A stretch of DNA of 9,021 nucleotides, from the NCBI GenBank assembly GCA_031421855.1, contig JANOPN010000103.1:1-9021 (forward strand), in the 5' to 3' direction. Both the position numbers and the translations under genes were made by a program. This stretch comes from JAAFHN01 sp031421855. GTDB lineage: Bacteria > Pseudomonadota > Gammaproteobacteria > Burkholderiales > Burkholderiaceae_C. The notes beneath the pieces were generated by a model. The model was not told where the DNA came from. It did no database searches and saw only the letters and a program-made list of their open reading frames with translations. Of the stretch, positions 1-6,135 are shown in pieces (position 1 is the stretch's first letter; the number at the start of each line of letters is the position of its first letter).

Positions 1-1704
1 TTGCGTGGCAGCGCTTCAATGCTCTACGGCCGCGGCTCGGCCGGTGGTTTGATCAACCAAGTCAGCAAAACCCCGCACCGCTTTGGCGGCAAAGAGATCA
101 CTGCAACACTGGGCAGCAACGGCTACAAACGCCTCAGCACCGACCTCACCCACGCCCTGAGCAACACCACCGTGATGCGACTCAACGCATTGACCCACGA
201 CGCGGACAGTTTCAGAGACTCGGTCAACAACAAGCGCCAAGCCTTGGCTCCAACGGTGGTCTTTGGCCTCGGAACGCCTGACCAAATCACCCTGGCGCAT
301 TACTACCTCAAAGAAAACAACCTCCCGGACTACGGTGTGCCGTACTTTCGAAAGCCAGGCGATCTCGAAGCCACGCCGCTTGACGTGCCTGTCAACACCT
401 TTTACGGTCTTGCGAATGCCGACTATGAGCGCAACAGCGCCAGCATCACAACGGCAACGTACCAACACAGATTTGACGCATCCAGCCTGCTCAGGACCTC
501 CGTTCGCACGGCCAAATACGCACGCGACTTGTGGGTGACCGCCCCGCGCCTTGCCGCAGGCACCACAGCAATCAATGCTAATACAGTCGTCAACCGGGGG
601 CGGCCTGCCCGAGGCGGCGAGGAACGCGCCATCACCAGCCAAACCGACTACACCGACAAGCTCAAACTAGCTGGCATGGCCCACGAAGTCTTGGCTGGTT
701 TGGAGCTCGCCCGTGAGCGCTCCAAACGCTGGTCCAATACCGGCGCAGTGACCAACCCACCCACCACGGCCTTCAACCCCAATTCAGCGCCAACCCTTGC
801 CGCCAACTACTTCAGCAGCCAAGGGCGCATCAACCCCAACAGCTTCGTGTCCACCACGCGCGGTTTGTATGCACAAACCACGAGCGCCATCACGGCGCAG
901 TGGAAACTGGTCGCAGGCCTGCGACACGACCACTTTGTGAGCGACTACGAACGCACCGCGCCACTGACGCCGCTGAGCCGAACCGACAACGTGTGGAGTA
1001 AAAAAGTCGGCGCCATCTATCAGCCCACGGACGCCGTAAGCCTCTACAGCAGTTGGGGCACCAGCTTTAACCCATCGGGCGAGTTGTATCAGCTTGACCC
1101 GGCCGGTAGCAACACGCCCCCCGAGCTCAACCGCAACATCGAGTTGGGTGCCAAGTGGGACCTGTTTGACGGCCAACTGGCGCTGCGCGCGGCGGCCTAC
1201 CGCACCGAAAAGACGAACGAGCGCAACACCGATGTGGCCTCGCCCACGTTGTTTTTGCTCTCAGGCAAGCGCCGCACGCAAGGTGTCGAGTTTGAAGCCG
1301 CTGGCCGCATCAATGCCAACTGGGAGGTGTTCACGGCCTTTGCCTTCCAGCAGGGCCGCATCACCCAGGCCAGTGGTCAGCAAGCCGGTACCCAAGACAA
1401 AACCCCCATCAACACGCCCAACTACACCGCAAGCTTGTGGAGCACCTTTAAGGCCTCTGATCGACTCAAACTCGGCGGCGGCGTTGAAGGTGTGGGCAAG
1501 CGCTTTGGCAACTCGACGAACACGTCCGCGCTACCCGCCTATGAGCGCGTGGATGCCATGGCCGAATACACCGTGGGTCAAGTCGCGTGGCAGATCAACA
1601 TCAAAAACTTGCTCAACCGCGACTACTACGAGGGCGTTTACGCGGGTCACACCGTTCCCGGAACCAAGCGGGCAACCACGATTGCCGCGACCTACAAGTT
1701 TTAA
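1..1704 (+). CDS. piuA: TonB-dependent siderophore receptor, Fiu/PiuA-like (5' end outside window)
   Basis: Outer-membrane receptor that would import ferric catecholate-type siderophores using energy from TonB. The window opens inside the plug domain: the first codon is an internal Leu (TTG), and residues 1-22 carry the conserved RGSASMLYGRGSAGGLINQV stretch that ends the plug. The remaining ~540 residues are the 22-strand beta-barrel, with alternating polar/hydrophobic strands, Asn/Thr/Gly-rich loops, a KNLLNRDYYEGVY segment near the end, and the terminal Phe needed for barrel assembly. Signal peptide, TonB box and most of the plug are missing at the window edge, so the gene is cut by the window and not degraded. 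A PiuC-type dioxygenase starts 12 bases downstream, as in fiu-ybiX and piuA-piuC, which favours Fiu/PiuA over other receptors. The substrate is inferred from family and context only; ferrichrome-type receptors are an alternative. Confidence 0.93.
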   Translation: MRGSASMLYGRGSAGGLINQVSKTPHRFGGKEITATLGSNGYKRLSTDLTHALSNTTVMRLNALTHDADSFRDSVNNKRQALAPTVVFGLGTPDQITLAHYYLKENNLPDYGVPYFRKPGDLEATPLDVPVNTFYGLANADYERNSASITTATYQHRFDASSLLRTSVRTAKYARDLWVTAPRLAAGTTAINANTVVNRGRPARGGEERAITSQTDYTDKLKLAGMAHEVLAGLELARERSKRWSNTGAVTNPPTTAFNPNSAPTLAANYFSSQGRINPNSFVSTTRGLYAQTTSAITAQWKLVAGLRHDHFVSDYERTAPLTPLSRTDNVWSKKVGAIYQPTDAVSLYSSWGTSFNPSGELYQLDPAGSNTPPELNRNIELGAKWDLFDGQLALRAAAYRTEKTNERNTDVASPTLFLLSGKRRTQGVEFEAAGRINANWEVFTAFAFQQGRITQASGQQAGTQDKTPINTPNYTASLWSTFKASDRLKLGGGVEGVGKRFGNSTNTSALPAYERVDAMAEYTVGQVAWQINIKNLLNRDYYEGVYAGHTVPGTKRATTIAATYKF

Positions 1705-1716
1705 GCGCCTGTCATC

Positions 1717-2427
1717 ATGCGCATCATCGAAGACTTGTTGAACGATGACGAATTGAAGCAACTGCAAGAGTTGCTTCAACGTGCGCCATGGGACGCTGGC
1801 GGCGTGACCGCTGGCACCCAAAGCGCCAGCGTCAAGCGAAACCAGCAACTGGCCGAGAGCAGTGCCCAGGCACGCGCTGGGCAACGCATCGTGCTTGCAG
1901 CACTGGGGCGCAACGCCGAGTTCATCACCACGGCCCTGCCCAAGCGCATCTACCCCCCGCTGTTCAACCGCTACGCTGGGCTGGCGAATGCTTTTGGCGA
2001 CCACATTGACAACGCTGTTCGCACGCACCCAAGCACCCGCCAAAACGTGCGAACCGATTTGGCCGCAACGCTGTTTTTAAGCGACCCCGACTCCTATGAC
2101 GGCGGCGAGTTGGTGATTTCTCATGGCTTGGGGCACGAGCGAGTCAAGCTACACGCGGGCAGCATGGTGCTATACCCAGCCGGCACAGTACACCGGGTTG
2201 AGCCCGTCACAGCCAAGGGCACTGGAGCCGACAGTGGTTTTGCAGGGCGGGTCGCGTCTTTCTTTTGGATCGAGAGCATGGTGCGAAGCAACGACCAGCG
2301 CGAGCTGCTGTGTGAACTTGACCGCAACATCACCGAGTTGCGCCGCGAACACGGCGAGGTGCTGCAGTGCGTGGCCTTGGTGGGCACCTATCACAACTTG
2401 CTGCGCATGTGGGCGGACGTGACGTGA
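1717..2427 (+). CDS. piuC: PKHD-type Fe(II)/2-oxoglutarate hydroxylase, PiuC/YbiX family
   Basis: Predicted cytoplasmic Fe(II)- and 2-oxoglutarate-dependent oxygenase of the family encoded next to Fiu/PiuA siderophore receptors; its physiological substrate is not established, to my knowledge. The 236-residue length is close to the family norm of about 225. The metal triad is visible: H96-x-D98 in GDHIDNA and H159 in TVHRVEPVT. R178 in GRVASFFWIESMVR is the likely 2-oxoglutarate carboxylate ligand. The N-terminal MRIIEDLLNDDEL and the RIYPPLFNRY segment before the HxD are typical. About seven extra residues (AKGTGADSGFAG) sit between H159 and R178 compared with the PiuC sequences I remember. 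The ATG lies 12 bases after the receptor stop, and the stop overlaps the likely GTG of tonB, so translation is probably coupled through the operon. Confidence 0.94.
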   Translation: MRIIEDLLNDDELKQLQELLQRAPWDAGGVTAGTQSASVKRNQQLAESSAQARAGQRIVLAALGRNAEFITTALPKRIYPPLFNRYAGLANAFGDHIDNAVRTHPSTRQNVRTDLAATLFLSDPDSYDGGELVISHGLGHERVKLHAGSMVLYPAGTVHRVEPVTAKGTGADSGFAGRVASFFWIESMVRSNDQRELLCELDRNITELRREHGEVLQCVALVGTYHNLLRMWADVT

Positions 2428-3131
2428 ACATCGCATTGGCAGTCAGTGCATCAAGTCAATCGACTTGGTCACCCGCAATGAAGCCGCAAGCGATGGCGAT
2501 CATCGTTGCCCTGCACCTCGCCGCCATCTATGGGCTGGCAACCAGCACCGTGGTTCGCCAAGCGCACTCAACGCTTCGCGCCGTGCTGATCTTGCCCGAG
2601 ATCGAACTACCCAGACTGCCGCCGCCACCACCACCCAAACCACCTACCGCTCAAAAAGCAAGCCGCGCACCAGACCCGCTGCCCCAGCGTGCCATTGACG
2701 CGCCGCCCACGCCCAACATCGTCACCTCAACGACAGATCAACTGCCCGTGCCGATCGTGATTCAAGCCCCTGCCCCAACTGCATGGCCAGTCGCTGCAGT
2801 GAACTTAGCCCCCGCACCCGCCTCGCCACCCCCCATCAAGCCCGCCAAAATCGAGCTTCCGTCGAGTGATGCGCAGTACCTCAACAACCCAACCCCCATT
2901 TACCCGCCTGTGAGCAAGCGGATGAATGAGCAAGGCAATGTGGTGCTTCGGGTGCTGGTCAGCCCTGAGGGCGTTGCGCAACAAATCGAGCTGAAAACCT
3001 CAAGCGGGTACGAGCGACTCGACAACGCCGCCATCAAAGCCGTCAACCAATGGCGGTTCGTTCCCGGCAAGCGAAACGGCCAGGCCGAAGCCATGTGGTT
3101 CAACGTGCCCATCAATTTTGAGCTGAGTTAG
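2424..3131 (+). CDS. tonB: TonB energy transducer protein
   Basis: Inner-membrane-anchored, periplasm-spanning protein that passes proton-motive energy from ExbB-ExbD to outer-membrane receptors such as the two in this window. In order: a short cytoplasmic N-terminus, one membrane helix (about residues 24-40, MAIIVALHLAAIYGLA) with H31 at the place of the functional TonB transmembrane histidine, a proline-rich spacer (PPPPPPKPP from residue 66, further Pro-rich runs to about 145), and a TonB C-terminal domain (about 147-235) with LNNPTPIYPPVSKRMNEQG and the ending MWFNVPINFELS. I chose the GTG at 2424 because it overlaps the piuC stop (GTGA) and leaves a normal cytoplasmic segment. ATG 2478 is the alternative (217 aa), but it has no ribosome site and leaves almost nothing before the helix. 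exbB and exbD are not in the window. Confidence 0.93.
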   Translation: MNIALAVSASSQSTWSPAMKPQAMAIIVALHLAAIYGLATSTVVRQAHSTLRAVLILPEIELPRLPPPPPPKPPTAQKASRAPDPLPQRAIDAPPTPNIVTSTTDQLPVPIVIQAPAPTAWPVAAVNLAPAPASPPPIKPAKIELPSSDAQYLNNPTPIYPPVSKRMNEQGNVVLRVLVSPEGVAQQIELKTSSGYERLDNAAIKAVNQWRFVPGKRNGQAEAMWFNVPINFELS

Positions 3132-3190
3132 ACGCCACAACCCAAGCCAGCCAATCGAGCGATCAACAAACCATCACGTTGGAAAACACC

Positions 3191-4567
3191 ATGAACAATC
3201 ACATGACACCGAATCAATACAAGCTCGCACAAACCGCTCCCCAGCGCAGCCGCCGGCGCATGTTGTTGGCCACAACCGGCGCACTCAGCCTGTCTGCCTG
3301 CGGCGTCGGTGAGGCAGATGCACCTGCGCTTGCGCCGGCGCCGCAACTCAATCGCTACGCGCAGACCAATCTGGCGGCATCGGCAGCCAGCTACAAAGCC
3401 CTGTTCACGCTGCCCGAAATGGTCGACGCTTGGGGCATCGCCATTCGACCCAAAGGAGCCGGCGGGCACTTTTGGGTCACTGCGGGCGGCACGTCATGGC
3501 AGTTTTTGGGTGACGTTCAAGCCGCTACCGATGTCGGCTTGCGCCGTTTGAGCCAAGACGGACTCAAGGCCGTCACGATTGCTGGCGCGGACTCACTCAG
3601 TGGCGACGACAGCGTCGGCAAAATCACGGGCACCGTGTTCAACGGCGCCGACATTGGCAGCCCAAACTTTCGCGTGACCTCCCAAGTGGCGCAGTCCGGT
3701 ACTCGCTCGGTCCGATTTGACGGCTCTGCACGCTTCATCTTCGTTACCGACTCGGGCCGCGTCGCCGCGTGGACTGATCGCGCGACAGATGGCAGCACCG
3801 TTCGCGTTGACGGCCCGACCCAAGAGGTATTTGACGGCGGCGAACAAGGCATGGCCTTGTTTGGCGTGGCCATCAAGCCCGACACGTGGGATCGGTTGTG
3901 GTTGGCAGACTTCGGTGCAGACCCGCAAATTCGCACCCTCAACGCCAGTTGGTCGCTAATCGAAACCCAAGGTTTTATCAACCCATTTGCCAGCGGCGCG
4001 CTGCGCGATGCCAGCGCGCCATCGAAGGGGCGGGCCGCCAAACCTGGCGACTTGGTGCCCTTCAATATTCACGTGGTCGGCAATCGGGTGTTTGTCGCGT
4101 ATTGCGTCTCGCAACCCGACGCACAAGACCCCAGCCAGTTTTACTCAGCTGAAGAGGATGCGTTGAGCGCCAGTGCTGAGACCGCAAGCGGATTCAGGCC
4201 CAACAAAGGCAAACTCGTTGAATACACCACCGCTGGTGCCTTGGTGCGCACCCTTGAGGACGACTCGCGCCTGAACGCGCCTTGGGGCGTGGCAATTGCG
4301 CCGTCCAATTTTGGAAAACTGTCCAACCACCTGCTCGTGGGCAATTTTGGCGGCAACGGCACCATTGCTGCCTACAGCGATGCCACGGGTCGCTTTGTGG
4401 ACTTCGTGCGCGACGCGAACGACCGAATCGTGCAAATTGAAGGGCTTTGGGCGCTGCTGCCCGGCAATGGTGAGAGCCTCGGCGACGCGAATGCCCTGTA
4501 TTTTGCTGCCGGCCCCAACGATGAAAAAGACGGTCTATTTGGCGCATTGCGCTACTTGGGAAGCTGA
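3191..4567 (+). CDS. TIGR03118-like exported beta-propeller lipoprotein
   Basis: A 458-residue protein of unknown function that I place in the TIGR03118 family from memory, because of WGIAIRPKGAGGHFWVTAGG (about 81-100), NIHVVGNRVFVAYC, the late GRFVDFVRDANDRIVQIEGL and GDANALYFAAGPNDEKDGLF near the C-terminus. Repeated WG/FG-A segments suggest a beta-propeller. The N-terminus has S20-R-R-R-M-L-L, close to the twin-arginine motif, a hydrophobic stretch, and a lipobox L34-S-A-C37, so it is probably a lipid-anchored, possibly Tat-exported protein. Start: ATG 3191 with GGAAA at 3181-3185; an in-frame TTG at 3179 is less likely. It follows tonB by 59 bases with no visible promoter or terminator between, so it is probably the last gene of the siderophore operon. 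No catalytic residues were identified, and a role in iron uptake is inferred from position only. Confidence 0.85.
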   Translation: MNNHMTPNQYKLAQTAPQRSRRRMLLATTGALSLSACGVGEADAPALAPAPQLNRYAQTNLAASAASYKALFTLPEMVDAWGIAIRPKGAGGHFWVTAGGTSWQFLGDVQAATDVGLRRLSQDGLKAVTIAGADSLSGDDSVGKITGTVFNGADIGSPNFRVTSQVAQSGTRSVRFDGSARFIFVTDSGRVAAWTDRATDGSTVRVDGPTQEVFDGGEQGMALFGVAIKPDTWDRLWLADFGADPQIRTLNASWSLIETQGFINPFASGALRDASAPSKGRAAKPGDLVPFNIHVVGNRVFVAYCVSQPDAQDPSQFYSAEEDALSASAETASGFRPNKGKLVEYTTAGALVRTLEDDSRLNAPWGVAIAPSNFGKLSNHLLVGNFGGNGTIAAYSDATGRFVDFVRDANDRIVQIEGLWALLPGNGESLGDANALYFAAGPNDEKDGLFGALRYLGS

Positions 4568-4586
4568 GCGTCGACACACCTCGGGC

Positions 4587-4614
4587 GCGTTGGAGCCGAT
4601 CACCGCTCCAATGC
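4587..4614 (+). terminator. Hairpin 20 bases after the TIGR03118-like gene
   Basis: GCGTTGGAGC pairs with GCTCCAATGC (ten pairs, one of them G-U) around an eight-base loop. There is no immediate T run; a five-T run occurs only about 27 bases later. It could be a weak terminator or a 3'-end stabilising structure for the operon. Confidence 0.4.
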
Positions 4615-4700
4615 GGCAATTTCAACCGAATTTATCGACTTTTTAGCCGTTGGTCATCGGATTCATTGACTCTGTTGCTATTATTTTTGAATATAAACCC

Positions 4701-4736
4701 TGGCGGTCGCCCCACTGAATGCTGGGACGACCGCCA
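4701..4736. terminator. Inverted repeat between convergent genes, possible bidirectional terminator
   Basis: TGGCGGTCG and its exact complement CGACCGCCA form a nine-pair stem. After one mismatch it continues with four more pairs (CCCA/TGGG) toward the loop. It lies between the end of the siderophore operon and the end of hemP, which converge here. T tracts on either side are short, so termination is plausible but not certain. The rest of 4568-4812 shows no supportable gene. Confidence 0.5.
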
Positions 4737-4812
4737 TTTGCGCGACAGCAATTGATGCGGCAGCCACTCGATCGCTACCTACCCGCCCTGCCAAACACCG
4801 GCTAAACCACCC

Positions 4813-5019
4813 TCATTTGGTCAAAATCAACTTGCCCAGCTTCGTGATTTGCAATTTGTAGGTGCTGTCGTTGTGAACGATGTTGACCGCTTGCCCCCCT
4901 TGCATCAACAAACGACTGTAGAGAAGCGGCAACCGAGGCTTTTGGGGTGCACGATCAGCGTCAACGTGGTGCGACTCTTCAACGGAAAACAGCTGCGCGG
5001 CGGTGTGTTCAAACGACAT
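4813..5019 (-). CDS. hemP: HemP/HmuP family haemin uptake protein
   Basis: A 68-residue HemP-family protein. Members are needed for haem uptake in several alpha- and betaproteobacteria and act at least partly as regulators of the haem receptor gene. The diagnostic C-terminal half is complete: SRLLMQGG (35-42), then VNIVHNDSTYKLQITKLGKLILTK (45-68) with the near-invariant GKLILTK ending; the first ~30 residues are polar and variable. Start choice: ATG 5019 has GGAG (5028-5031) eight bases upstream. ATG 5025 is too close to that site, and ATG 5073 lies at or upstream of the predicted transcription start. The gene is monocistronic, with its own Fur-overlapped promoter. No haem receptor or haem transporter gene adjoins it, unlike many hemP loci, so any target gene must lie elsewhere. 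Confidence 0.9.
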   Translation of the reverse strand: MSFEHTAAQLFSVEESHHVDADRAPQKPRLPLLYSRLLMQGGQAVNIVHNDSTYKLQITKLGKLILTK

Positions 5020-5077
5020 GGTCATGACTCCAGAGTGCGGGGCAAGGGTGACATACCCAAACCAACCGGACATTCGG

Positions 5078-5106
5078 ATTGTAAATCAAATGCGAATCAT
5101 TATCAA
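5078..5106 (-). promoter_or_regulatory. hemP promoter overlapped by a Fur box
   Basis: On the minus strand, a -35 TTGATA (5101-5106) and a -10 TACAAT (5078-5083) are separated by exactly 17 bases; both are close to sigma-70 consensus. The sequence TGATAATGATTCGCA (5091-5105, minus strand) matches 12 of the 14 arm positions of the 7-1-7 Fur model TGATAATnATTATCA and overlaps the -35 and spacer. Iron-loaded Fur would block RNA polymerase here. The predicted transcript starts near 5071, leaving a leader of about 50 bases before the hemP ATG at 5019. Confidence 0.85.
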
Positions 5107-5127
5107 TAACAAGTCTGTTTTGCCGAC

Positions 5128-5164
5128 AAAAAAAGCCGTCAGATCAGTCATGATCTGACGGCTT
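5128..5164 (-). terminator. Intrinsic terminator of the bfd-bfr cluster
   Basis: AGCCGTCAGATCA (5134-5146) and its perfect complement TGATCTGACGGCT (5151-5163) enclose a four-base loop; one more A-T pair extends the stem. On the minus strand the stem is followed by seven T. It lies about 20 bases after the bfr stop and isolates bfr from the hemP promoter. Confidence 0.93.
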
Positions 5165-5183
5165 GTCGTGCGAAATTCAACGC

Positions 5184-5669
5184 TCAACTGCCCGAATCGA
5201 GCTCTCCCATTTGGCTTTGCAAATAGTTGGGCAAGCCAACCTTGGCAACCAGATCAATTTGGGTTTCCAAGAAGTCGATGTGCTCTTCGGTGTCGGTCAA
5301 AATACCCTTGAGCAAATCGCGACTCACGTAGTCACGAACCTGCTCGCAGTAGGCCACGCCGTCTTTAACCGTGACCTGGCTGGCGGACTCTAACTTCAAA
5401 TCGCAGGCCAACAGCTCGGGCACGTCTTCGCCAATCATGAGCTTGTGCTGGTCTTGCAGATTGGGCAAACCGTCAAGCATGAAAATGCGCGCCATCAGGG
5501 CGTCAGCGTGTTTCATCTCGCCGATTGATTCTGAGTACTCTTTCTTGGCCAACTTGGTAAAGCCCCAATGCTCCAACATGCGGAAATGCACAAAGTACTG
5601 ATTAATGGCCGTCAACTCGTTTTTGAGCTGCGCATTGAGGTGCGCGACGACTTGGGGGTCTGATTTCAT
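5184..5669 (-). CDS. bfr: Bacterioferritin (haem-binding ferritin)
   Basis: Forms the 24-subunit cytoplasmic shell that oxidises Fe(II) and stores it as a ferric mineral, with haem bound between subunits. Length is 161 residues, against about 158 in E. coli. The N-terminus MKSDPQVVAHLNAQLKNELTAINQYF is typical. Ferroxidase ligands E18, E51, H54, E94 and H130 are in place, Y25 is present, and M52 in IGEMKHAD is the haem ligand, so this is a true Bfr and not a haem-free ferritin. Position 127, a Glu ligand in E. coli, is Thr here (LTDTEEHIDFLE); E128 or E129 may substitute. Start: ATG 5669 matches the family N-terminus and follows a plausible internal promoter; the ribosome site is weak (GAG about ten bases upstream). 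It is last in the bfd cluster, with the terminator directly after it. Confidence 0.96.
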   Translation of the reverse strand: MKSDPQVVAHLNAQLKNELTAINQYFVHFRMLEHWGFTKLAKKEYSESIGEMKHADALMARIFMLDGLPNLQDQHKLMIGEDVPELLACDLKLESASQVTVKDGVAYCEQVRDYVSRDLLKGILTDTEEHIDFLETQIDLVAKVGLPNYLQSQMGELDSGS

Positions 5670-5700
5670 GATTTGTGTCTCGGTGGATGATCGTTGCCAG

Positions 5701-5729
5701 ATTTTACCGAGAACCCCATGCCGCGTCAC
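5701..5729 (-). promoter_or_regulatory. Candidate internal promoter for bfr
   Basis: On the minus strand, -35 GTGACG (5724-5729) and -10 TAAAAT (5701-5706) are separated by 17 bases, in the gap between the small membrane ORF and bfr. No Fur-like sequence overlaps it. It would let bfr be expressed when the upstream bfd promoter is repressed, with a leader of about 25 bases. Confidence 0.5.
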
Positions 5730-5741
5730 TCACCAAATCAG

Positions 5742-5843
5742 TCAATCTCGCCGGTGATCGTTGCGACGCGCCAAGGGCTTGACGGCCCACCACGCAGCGC
5801 CAATAACGATACTCAAGCAACCGATAAAACTTGCGAAAACCAT
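5742..5843 (-). CDS. 33-aa single-span membrane protein between bfd and bfr
   Basis: Unrecognised very small protein. One hydrophobic helix (VFASFIGCLSIVIGAAWWAV, residues 2-21) is followed by a basic tail KPLARRNDHRRD, which predicts a small inner-membrane protein with the tail in the cytoplasm. The evidence that it is translated is strong for its size: AGGAG at 5852-5856 lies eight bases before ATG 5843, the best ribosome site in this cluster. It overlaps the last 31 bases of bfd and lies 72 bases before bfr, so it is probably co-transcribed and translationally coupled to bfd. Function is unknown. It might bring the storage machinery to the membrane or regulate an iron transporter, but nothing in the sequence proves this. 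Confidence 0.7.
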   Translation of the reverse strand: MVFASFIGCLSIVIGAAWWAVKPLARRNDHRRD

Positions 5844-6061
5844 GGCTGAAACTCCTGTCGAACAGAAGCTAGCGGCACGCTGGCGGTGAATGAGGCCAAA
5901 GTCGGGGCGACTTCGTTGATCACTGCGCGCGCACAGTTGCTGCACTGCCCGCAAAAAGTGCCAACACCCAACTCAAGCTGGATGTCAGAAAAGTCCATCC
6001 CGCGACCCGCGCATTGGCGGATGGTGCGGTCTGAGACTCGGTTGCAGATGCAAATGATCAT
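5813..6061 (-). CDS. bfd: Bacterioferritin-associated ferredoxin
   Basis: Small [2Fe-2S] protein that docks on bacterioferritin and donates electrons to its haem, reducing and mobilising stored iron. The 82 residues start MIICICNRVSDRTIRQ. Cluster ligands are C4 and C6 (CxC) and C37 and C40 (CGQC), as in the BFD-like Fe-S domain; a further Cys, C43, follows. About 20 residues beyond the domain (from about 55) make it longer than the 64-residue E. coli protein, and this tail overlaps the next small ORF. Start: the ATG at 6061 gives the exact family N-terminus, but it has no ribosome binding site and lies six bases after the predicted -10, so the mRNA may be leaderless. Its partner bfr is in the same cluster. 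The Fur-like operator implies induction in iron starvation, which suits iron release. Confidence 0.94.
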   Translation of the reverse strand: MIICICNRVSDRTIRQCAGRGMDFSDIQLELGVGTFCGQCSNCARAVINEVAPTLASFTASVPLASVRQEFQPWFSQVLSVA

Positions 6062-6067
6062 GCATTG

Positions 6068-6096
6068 AGTATAACTGCAAATGATTCGCGTTTGCA
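6068..6096 (-). promoter_or_regulatory. bfd promoter with Fur-like operator
   Basis: On the minus strand, -10 TATACT (6068-6073) ends six bases before the bfd ATG. No good -35 is visible; TGCAAA (6091-6096) is at 17-base spacing but matches poorly. The dyad TGCAAA (6076-6081)/TTTGCA (6091-6096) flanks the core ATGATTCGC. Read on the minus strand, 6076-6090 has the sequence GCGAATCATT, which is also found in the hemP operator. Fur is the best candidate; another Fur-family regulator such as Zur cannot be excluded. Confidence 0.65.
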
Positions 6097-6123
6097 TAAC
6101 CGATTGAGAACACTCGTCGTCCG

Positions 6124-6129
6124 TACAAT
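6124..6129 (+). promoter_or_regulatory. -10 element of the His-rich protein/receptor operon
   Basis: TACAAT lies exactly six bases before ATG 6136, so transcription would begin at or beside the start codon. No good -35 is present at normal spacing (CGATTG at 17 bases), so the promoter may need an activator. The operator at 6076-6096 would sit about 40-60 bases upstream of this start. Confidence 0.45.
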
Positions 6130-6135
6130 CGATCC

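Noticed and set aside
16..642. Long minus-strand open frame opposite the siderophore receptor
   Set aside because: High-GC shadow of the receptor gene, with no family signature.
2367..2423. Longer TonB from GTG 2367
   Set aside because: It would overlap piuC by about 60 bases and add residues not seen before the membrane helix of TonB proteins.
5020..5073. N-terminally extended HemP from ATG 5073
   Set aside because: The predicted -10 and transcription start place this codon at or before the mRNA 5' end, and the GGAG site fits ATG 5019.
5670..5729. Extended bacterioferritin from an upstream in-frame ATG
   Set aside because: The extra 20 residues do not match the family, and the region carries a plausible promoter; MKSDPQVV is the normal N-terminus.
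6062..6135. Zur box controlling the ZnuD-like receptor
   Set aside because: No convincing match to the GTTATA-type Zur dyad; the visible dyad shares its core with the hemP Fur box. Kept only as an alternative.
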